Assembly (NCBI RefSeq): GCF_001540865.1
Contig: NC_033621.1
Coordinates: forward strand, 17,072,573-17,136,572
DNA: 64,000 bases
Direction of reading: 5' to 3'
Source of the DNA: Ananas comosus
Taxonomy: Eukaryota > Streptophyta > Magnoliopsida > Poales > Bromeliaceae
The position numbers and the translations under genes were made by a program. The notes beneath the pieces are model-generated. The model was given only the letters and a program-made list of their open reading frames with translations. It ran no database searches and was not told the DNA's origin. Shown piece after piece: positions 23,554 to 30,974 of the stretch; positions within the stretch are counted from its first letter, which is position 1; every line of letters starts with the position of its first letter.

Positions 23554-23653
23554 NNNNNNNNNNNNNNNNNNNNNNNNNNNNNNNNNNNNNNNNNNNNNNN
23601 NNNNNNNNNNNNNNNNNNNNNNNNNNNNNNNNNNNNNNNNNNNNNNNNNNNNN
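23554..23653. other. 100-N scaffold gap
   Basis: Exactly 100 Ns, the usual placeholder for a gap of unknown size. Confidence 0.99.
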
Positions 23654-24255
23654 TGGCCATGTTCCGCCGTCTGAAGCGTGTCAAGCTTTGACGTCCCCAC
23701 AAAAACGAAAACATCGTGAAGATAATCTTGGGGGTGCGGGGATCCCGTAAGGGGACTCGACTCTTGAGACCCTAAACTCCATCCCCTCAAGGAGGAACGA
23801 GAGAACCATTAAACCAGGGAGAAAAAACCTAAAAGGAACCTAATTAGAGAGAAAAAAAGGGAAAACCACGATAAAATGGTACCAACTTCGGTTCTCGAAC
23901 CTAAACCACACGGGCCCTTGTACCGGTACAAGGTCCACGAAATCCAAACCCGAGGCTCGGGTTGCTGGGCTCTGCGGCTCTGTACCGGTACAAGCTCCGA
24001 TGGCTGTACCGGTACAACCATCAACCTTGTACCGGTACAAGCACAACCTTGTACCGGTACAAGCCCGCCAGAACTCAATCAGAGAGTCAGCCAAATCTCG
24101 TTTTTTTTCGCGTTTTGGTGCAAGACTTTGTACCACAAATCTCGGGACACGTGCCATAGGTCGGAACACAGTCAACGACCCACCAGAAAATCTGGAAAAG
24201 CTCATAACACAGCCAATCACTCGAACCTCGCAATTTACACAGGTCTAGTGTAACA
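23654..24255 (-). mobile_element. 5' end of a family C LTR on the minus strand
   Basis: Read on the - strand it starts TGTTACACTAGACC and continues like the LTR at 38327 (GGGTCGTTGAC..GTGTTCCGACC). It carries five GTACCGGTAC palindromes. It is cut by the gap. Its first 7 bases overlap the start of the divergent LTR at 24249. Confidence 0.75.
23922..24058 (-). promoter_or_regulatory. GTACCGGTAC palindrome array
   Basis: ACCGGT cores lie at 23922, 23984, 24008, 24031 and 24053. The last four are spaced 22-24 bp. Each sits in TTGTACCGGTACAA or a close variant. It occupies the same place as GGACCGGTCC in other LTRs. Confidence 0.7.
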
Positions 24256-24401
24256 CACTAGACCTGTGCAAATTGCGAGGTTCGAGTGTTTGATATGAAT
24301 TCCGAACTTTTCCGCACTTGGTGGAAGGTCTAGATGGTATTCCGACCTAAAAGTTCAATTTTGGAGTTTTGGCAATGTCCTGAGAGTTTTCACTCTCGGG
24401 G

Positions 24402-24603
24402 ACCGGTCCCTGATAGGAGAGACCGGTCCCCTCGGAACAATATTGCAGCTGTCTGCGAGGCAACCGGTCCCTGGTGGATAAGACCGGTCCCCGAGCTTGT
24501 TTTCGCGGGGAGAGACCGGTCCTATGCGGGGAGAGATCGATTCCCGAACGTTGGTTTTGCAGGGCAGGCTGAGAGACCGGTCCTAGGTGTCGGGGAGACC
24601 GGT
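24402..24603 (+). promoter_or_regulatory. Paired ACCGGT palindrome array
   Basis: Cores at 24402/24422, 24463/24483, 24515/24536 (mutated to ATCGAT) and 24576/24598. Four pairs with 20, 20, 21 and 22 bp between partners. The array ends ~86 bp before the TATA-like box. Confidence 0.75.
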
Positions 24604-24688
24604 CCCCCAGCACGAAAACTGCCCAGACCAAGTAGTGCACAGATTGCACAGTTGAGGGACCTATGTGGATGTTGTTGCATGAGGGGGC

Positions 24689-24696
24689 TTATATGG
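24689..24696 (+). promoter_or_regulatory. Probable LTR TATA box
   Basis: TTATATGG lies between the palindrome array and the pyrimidine-rich leader. Related LTRs have TATA runs at the same relative place (38797-38805, 31439-31448). Confidence 0.5.
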
Positions 24697-26307
24697 CATT
24701 TCCTCTCCCTCACATCCTCATTTCTCTCCCTCACACTCTCTCTACACTCTCTAGAAAGAAAAGAAGAATGAGAAGAAGAAGAAGAAAGAGTAGCAAGAGA
24801 GCTAGCTTGGAGGCTTTGGAGCATCTTCCTCAACCTCATTTCTCACCTTGGAGGCTTGGAGCTTGTGGTTGAAGCTTTGTGGAGGATCAAACTTCAACCC
24901 TTCTTGGTTTAGAGCTTGGTTTGGAGCTTCTCTTGAGGTTAGTAGCTTGTATTCTCTATTTAAGACAATTTTTCTAGATTTTGGTAGATGAAACCCTAGT
25001 TTTGAGATTTAGGGTTTATTTTAGGGATTTTCGATTTGAGGGCTTTGAGACCCAATTGATTGGTTTAGAACCTTCATCTAGGTTGGTTCGGAAGGGTCCA
25101 TACTCTCTTTTGAAGCTTGAGAAGGGATTTCTACACGAGAGGTGAGTTGTGCCCTTTATACCTAGATGGTTAAAGATTGAGCTTGGTATTGTTCGTAAGA
25201 TTCGTTTAACTCTTGTTCTTATATCTTTAGGGTGCTAGGAGACTAGCGGACACTTTCGTCGGAGCAAACGAAGGAGCGCAAGAGTTGTGGTGGGTTTGGC
25301 TTCATGAGAACGGGGCAAAATGGCCCCTATGCTTGCTATACTTGTCGTAACGTCTTTTTGAATGCAAATCCATGCTAGATAGGATTTATGTGAATTTTAG
25401 AACACTTAAAATACATACCTTATATATCATGAAAATTTCACTCTATATAGTAGAGCATTATGGGTCAATTTCATGCGTGTGAGAAGTGTTCGTGTTAGTG
25501 ACTTGAAATATGTCTCTTATGTTAGAAATTGCTTAAATTATGTATTTGCAAACAATAAACTCATGTTTGGACTTAGTGGACAAAAACGCCATGAAGGGGC
25601 ACTTGACATAGTAAACTGTGAAATTGCAACATAGAGACATAGTAATAGGCCATTGAACATCTGCTATATTCCATGTTAGAGACATGATGATATAGAGATA
25701 GGCTTTTGGGACATTCGATATATATATTCCATGTTTTTAGACATGAGGACTTGGTACTTGAGACGGATCTTGCGCTACTTGCCATTGTGCTCATTCGTAC
25801 ATACTTGTGAGGGTCGCTCCCTACAAGCCGGCACTCCGGAGTTGGCCATCGCGATACATATTCGCCGTGCGGGATTGGGCACCGAAGTGGATTGCCGTAG
25901 GCTAGGCTCATTCCTAGAGTGGGGATGTTGACTACCACGGGGCCATTAGGCTGGGCACCGGCTAGACAGCCTACGGGTAGGTCTCAGGGCCAGACAGCCT
26001 TCGGGTGGGTCTCTTCAGATTTGACTTGGAGCATTCATCATGCCATGTGGACTTTGATTAGAATAGTAAACAATGACATCTTTACTATTTGACTTATGGA
26101 CATCATACTAGCGATGCTTAGGTACATTCATATGAGAATAGCTTTTCTTACTTATGCTAAATCATGCAAAGTAGAGATATCATGTGGTAGCAAAAATTCA
26201 TACTTATTTACTTGTCGTACATATCGCTCTTGTTTATATCTGCTTACTGACCCTTTTTTTTTAGTTTGGGCCTAGTGGTGCATTCACTGAAGCCAGTAAT
26301 TGCCCAC

Positions 26308-26361
26308 TGGGAACTATTATTCAATAGTTCTCACGCCCTCTATTTTATGGGTTTATTTCAG
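26308..26361 (+). promoter_or_regulatory. Conserved hairpin plus 3' splice site inside the LTR
   Basis: GGGAACTATT-ATTC-AATAGTTCTC forms a 10-pair stem (one G-U). It is followed by a pyrimidine-rich tract and TTTATTTCAG. Equivalent structures occur in at least six other LTRs, with compensating stem changes. Confidence 0.6.
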
Positions 26362-26760
26362 ATCCTTCGGCACCAGCGGAGACACGGGATCGTGGCAAGG
26401 GAGTCGCATAGCTAGATAGCGGAGCTTGTTGTTGCTCCTAGGTGGTTACTCTCTTCTTTTTGGTTTTTGTGAGAGAGAAAGTTTTGTGCCATGTATATAG
26501 ACCACCTGTGTACCTTGTTTAGCTTTCATTTTTGGGATTCTTATTGTATTACTTTATGTTTTTACATAGCGGATTTCACTTTATGTTCCTTTTCCTTTTG
26601 TAGATTCTAGATACACTTTGCTCTGATACATCTAGATGTTCTTTTTTTATTGCCTTATTTATCGTTTTGTTTTAGACGCCTTGTATGTTTTAGACATATG
26701 GCGAGTTTGGGCACGTGCCCGGCGGGCTTCCGCTGGGTCCCGGGACGTGACAGATTAGTT

Positions 26761-26772
26761 TGGTATCAGAGC
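26761..26772 (+). other. Primer-binding site (initiator tRNA-Met)
   Basis: TGGTATCAGAGC lies 8 bases after the 5' LTR. This is the standard plant PBS complementary to the 3' end of initiator methionine tRNA. Confidence 0.92.
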
Positions 26773-27089
26773 CTAGGGTTGAGTCTTAGTGGACCTAGCA
26801 AACCTTAGGCCTGTTGGACTATAGGAAATAGACTCGTGAGAGACGAGGTCTATTCGACTTGTGAGCGAAAGTATCATGATTGGGTACCTTGATAACTCTA
26901 GAAAGTGGAGTTAAATCGAAGTGTATAGCTCATAACTTCGCGGAGGGTTACATTGGCGGCCGACAACGTAACATCAGGAGTTAGTAGTGAAGCACACTTC
27001 CTTACTTTCGCATGATTTGGGGTATTACCTCATTGAGTGGGGATCCGATAGCGTGAGTTTACTAAGTTACGCTTTTATGATATTGTAGT
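26773..27089 (+). other. Untranslated leader between PBS and gag
   Basis: Leader sequence with no open frame of note, typical for the position. Confidence 0.6.
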
Positions 27090-28000
27090 GTGATGCCGAT
27101 TACACGCTCCCAATCTGCCGGAGCGGATAACGCGGCAAATCTGGAGGAGGTCGAGACCTCCGCTACCTCCGGATCCGGTGAGGTCCGAGAGTTGAGGGGC
27201 CATCTTGCGGCTCTCACTGATATGGTGGCACAACAGACGGAGGCAGCGCGCCGACAAGAGGCGCGAATGAAGCGCTTGGAGGACCTCCTACTTCAGCAGG
27301 CTACTGCTCGAGAGACTCAGGCCCCTACACCGCCAGCACAAGTTGTGGACGTGGCACCGAGGGCTCCGTCACCCGCGCCTGGTTCTTCGCGGGCAGCACC
27401 CGTGGATGTACCCCGGGAGGAGGACATAGTGGCACCACCAGCTTAGGCGCCACCGACGGGGGCAGTTTTCCTCGTGACGGTTTCTGCAAAGGAAAGGGAC
27501 AGGCTGATGAAGCGCCTCAACGAGTTCAGGAGGTGCGGTCCCCGGATCTTTGACGGAGAGAAGGTTGACCACTTGATCGTGGAGAAGTGGTTGATGCATA
27601 TGGAGAAGCTCTTCCGCGACACCTTCGTGGAGGAGAGAGATCGAGTTTGGCTCGCCACACACCACTTGGACGGCGAGGCCTACCACTGGTGGTTGGATCT
27701 CCAGGAGAACCCCAACACTGACTTGGCGGCTATATCTTGGAAGAGGTTCAAGGAGCTTCTATTGGCGCACTACTTTCCGACCAGCGTCAAGAGGAAGATG
27801 GAGCAAGACCTGCGTAATTTGCGCCAAGGAGGCCGGACTGTAGCCGAGTACGAGCGGGAGATTTCTCGGCTTCTTCACTGCGTGCCTTTCGTCGTGCGGG
27901 ACGACGAGGACAAGGCCCGCATTTTCGAGCGAGGGTTGCGACCGTCGATTTTTCGATTCGTGCAATCCTCTAACCTCCAAACCTACCGGGAGGTAGTGGA
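27090..28000 (+). pseudogene. gag (capsid) of the gypsy element
   Basis: The ATG at 27090 begins a basic, low-complexity N-terminus with a coiled-coil-like segment (LAALTDMVAQQTEAARRQEAR). A single in-frame TAG follows at 27444-27446. The same frame continues into a retrotransposon gag domain (FDGEKVDHLIVEKWLMHMEK, YHWWLDLQEN, RFKELLLAHYFPTSVKRKMEQ without its middle joined here, GGRTVAEYEREISRLL). Capsid assembly around element RNA in the cytoplasm is the known role. The N at 28001 and a foreign LTR end interrupt it before the zinc knuckle. Inactive. Confidence 0.88.
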
Positions 28001-28001
28001 N

Positions 28002-28320
28002 AAGAACAATGTTGTAATAACTATGTTAAAATCGGATTGTATTTGGAAGTTAAGTGAAAGCTAATGTAAGAATCAAATGAGAATTGTGATGTAAAAATGT
28101 ATGAATGTGAATGCTTGTAATAGCAAGTAGACTTATGTTTTTGATACTTCCTTATGCAATCTTTGCTTGAGATGTGTTCCTGGTTGGAACTTCGTACACT
28201 GTATTGATTGCGACGCCTTGAACGTACAGGGGAGACTCTGTCCGCGGTACAGGGGAAACCCTGTCCGTTCGGCGGTCTGTTGGCGTGCCGAATCCGACCA
28301 AAGAGGCGGGCTCGGGGCGT
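28002..28320 (+). mobile_element. 3' end fragment of another LTR inserted in gag
   Basis: It ends CGGGGCGTGACA. It is the reverse complement, with differences, of 50748-51060 (duplicated ACAGGGGA..CTGTCCG words, GTTCCTGGTTGGAACT). Its left end is only the single N at 28001, so most of the LTR is missing. Gag resumes at once with the zinc knuckle. Confidence 0.8.
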
Positions 28321-29262
28321 GACACCATTACCCACCGCAGTGTCCACAGCGGGCGGGCAGGTGTTTCCAGTGTGGCGAGAAGGGCCACGCTCGGACTGAG
28401 TGCCCGAGAGGTTCGTCACCGGCACCGTCGACTGCATCGGCACCGGCTCTACCAGTTGCTAGTCATAGGACTCCGTCGACACAGTACCAGCCTGGGCGGC
28501 CACCCGTCCAGCGCCAGAGCGAGGGATCTCAAAAGGCCCCGAGTAGGCGTTTGTATGCCGCTCAGACCGAGGAGGCGGTAGCAGCTGAGGATGTGGTTGC
28601 AGATATCATTTTACTTGATGGCATTAGAGTTCGTGCTTTATTTGATACCGGTGCATCGCATTCATTTATAGATCGGCTGTTTGCCGAGTTGCATGGCATC
28701 CCTTTGGTTTCTTTGTTGCATCTGGGACATGTTGTAGTACCCGACCATACTCTGGATATTAGAGAGTATTGCCCTGGTTGCCCTGTTCGGGTAGGAGATT
28801 GGATCATGCCCGTGTATTTGCTAGCCTTGCGCAAGCTAGGGAATTTTGATGTGGTCTTGGGTATGAATTGGCTAACCAAGTACTATGCCACGATTAATTG
28901 TAAGAATCGTATGGTTACTTTTAGAGAACCGGGGCAGACTGAGGTTATGTTTAGAGGATGCCAGAGTTTGCTTTTTGCGATGTCGATCAGCTTGTCTCGA
29001 GCTAGGCAGCTGATCAGTCGAGGATGTGTAGCCTACTTGGCTAGTATTGTGTTGAGGGACGAGGATGACACCCCTAGGATTGAGGATATCCCGATAGTGC
29101 GGGAGTTTCAGGACGTGTTTCCAGCGGAGCTACCGGGTATGCCACCCGATAGGAAGATCAAGTTTGTGGTAAATCTCGTCCCTGGGACTACCCCAATCTC
29201 AAAGGCACCCTATAGGATGGCACCGGCGGAGCTAAAGGAGCTGAGGGCACAGCTACAAGATT
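28321..29262 (+). pseudogene. gag zinc knuckle and aspartic protease
   Basis: A CCHC knuckle (CFQCGEKGHARTEC) starts near 28358. From 28551 an open frame holds the protease with FDTGASHSFI (active-site Asp) and LGMNWL. It then reads into the RT start ([32 protein letters not shown]). The frame is lost near 29262, where one T is missing in the expected QDLLDKGF stretch. Confidence 0.88.
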
Positions 29263-29881
29263 GTTGGACAAGGGCTTCATTCGACCGAGCGTCTCACCGT
29301 GGGGAGCGCCAGTTTTGTTCGTCAAGAAGAAGGACGGATCACTTCGCCTATGTGTGGATTATCGTGAACTTAATAAAGTCACGATCAAGAATAAGTATCC
29401 GTTGTCGAGGATCGACGACTTGTTTGATCAGCTTCAAGGATCGTGTGTGTATTCCAAGATCGACTTACAGTCTTGATACCACCAGTTAAAGATCAAATCC
29501 GAGGATGTATCGAAGACGACTTTTAGAACACGGTATGGACATTATGAGTTCACAGTTATGCCGTTCGGGCTTACTAATGCCCCGGCAGCTTTTATGGATC
29601 TAATGAACCGTGTTTTTAAGCCTTACTTGGACAGGTTCGTCGTAGTGTTCATCGACGATATTTTGGTTTATTCCCAAAATGATATGGATCACAAGGAGCA
29701 TTTGAGGCTTGTACTTCAAATATTTCGGAAAAATGAGCTTTATGCCAAGCTGAGAAAGTGTGAATTTTGGCTTCGAGAGGTAGCCTTCCTTGGACACTTG
29801 ATATCGGGATCGGGTATAGCCTTCCTTGGACGCCTTGGGCACCCAATTGGACTTCAGCACTGCTTTCCACCCTCAGAGTGA
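29261..29881 (+). pseudogene. Reverse transcriptase, truncated
   Basis: After the frameshift it reads [40 protein letters not shown] and [14 protein letters not shown] replaces a codon at 29474-29476 (DLQS*YHQ). It continues [17 protein letters not shown] and the catalytic box [11 protein letters not shown] (F-I-D-D). The sequence then jumps from GHLIS into the end of integrase near 29815. RNase H and the first two integrase aspartates are deleted. Confidence 0.9.
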
Positions 29882-30646
29882 TGGGTAGTCGGAGCGCACT
29901 GTTCAGACCTTAGAGGATATACTCCGAGCTTGTGTGATAGACTTCCAGGGAAGATGGTCGCAGCATCTACCGATGGCAGAGTTTGCTTATAACAACAGTT
30001 ATCAAGCAAGTATCAAGATGGCGCCCTTCGAAGCACTTTATGGACGGAAGTGTAGATCGCTACTTCATTGGAGTGAAGTAGGCGAAAGATTGGCTTTAGG
30101 CCCTGATGTGCTCCAGGAGCTGAGGACAAGGTTCGAATTGCTCGGGAGCGACTTTTGACGGCACAGAGTAGACAGAGGAGCTACGCCGATCGACGACGGC
30201 GAGACTTGGAGTTCCAAGTTGGAGACCATGTGTTCTTGAAGGTCTCGCCGACTAGAGGGATCAAAAGATTCGGGATTTGGGGTAAGTTGAGCCCCCGTTT
30301 CATTGGACTGTATGAGATTTTGGAGCGTGTGGGTCCAGTAGTATATCGACTTGCTCTATCACCGAACCTATCGAGCGTGCACAACGTCTTTCATGTATCG
30401 GTCCTTCGGAAGTATGTTTTCGACCCGACTCATGTGTTGGATGCTACACCTGTAGAGTTGCGGGATGATTTGAGATTCGAGGAACAACCCGTGAAGATCT
30501 TGGCTCACGAGATGAAGAAACTGCGGAATCGGGATATTCCGTATGTGAAGGTTCTTTGGAGCAACCACGGGGAGCGGGAGGCCACGTGGGAGCTAGAGAG
30601 AGCGCTGCGGGAGCGCTATCCCTATCTTTTTCAGATGGAGCTTTGA
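29825..30646 (+). pseudogene. Integrase C-terminal part with chromodomain-like end
   Basis: It starts at [14 protein letters not shown]; the following DGQSE (third catalytic residue, Glu) has its Gln mutated to TAG at 29886. It continues MAEFAYNNSYQASIKMAPFE and ALYGRKCRS. A one-base loss near 30135 shifts the frame to LLTAQSRQRSYADRR. The zinc-less C-terminal domain GDHVFLKVSP..GKLSPRFIG..YRLALP-like follows. The end (VKVLWSNHGEREATWELE..RYPYLF) matches the chromodomain-like tail of plant chromoviruses, thought to aim integration at heterochromatin. Stop after QMEL at 30644-30646. Confidence 0.87.
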
Positions 30647-30688
30647 GGTATGTGTGTGCTTTTGAGTTTCGCGGACGAAACTCCTTTT

Positions 30689-30700
30689 AGAAGGGGTGAA
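30689..30700 (+). other. Polypurine tract
   Basis: AGAAGGGGTGAA lies directly before the 3' LTR start TGTAATATAC. It is the plus-strand priming site in LTR elements. Confidence 0.85.
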
Positions 30701-30974
30701 TGTAATATACTGGACCAGTGCAAATTGCGAGGTTCGAGTGTTTGATATGGATTCCGAACTTTTTCACACTTGGTGGAAGGTCGTAAATGGTATTCCGACC
30801 TAAAAGTTCAATTTCTGGAGTTTTGGCAATGTCCTGAGAGTTTTCACTCTCGGGGACCAGTCCCTAATAGGAGAGACCGGTCCCCTTGGAACAGTGTTGC
30901 AGCTGTCTGCAAGGCAACCGGTCCCTGGTAGATGAGACCGTTCCCCGAGCACATTTCCGCGGGGAGAGACCGTT

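Larger units (their letters stand above)
24249..26752 (+). repeat. 5' LTR of the gypsy element
   Basis: It runs from TGTAACACAC to GGGACGTGACA, 2,504 bp. Order of parts: ACCGGT array (24402-24603), TATA-like box (24689-24696), GA/CT-rich leader, splice-donor-like GAGAGGTGAGT near 25140, conserved block 25806-25850, hairpin 26308-26332, acceptor TTTATTTCAG ending 26361. In one ~190-bp stretch I counted about 11 differences from the 3' LTR. Confidence 0.88.

Noticed and set aside
24334..24771. Open frames over ACCGGT arrays with GPVSPRDR-like translations (also 5106-5561, 33339-33794, 41221-41403)
   Set aside because: GC-rich palindromic arrays lack stops in several frames on both strands. The peptides are translations of the repeat, and the LTR context explains the sequence.
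25731..25931. 66-residue open frame repeated at 34688-34888 and, in part, at 39827
   Set aside because: Conserved because the LTR block is conserved at DNA level. No third-position bias seen, and the frame is not kept in other LTRs. Reported as a DNA block instead.
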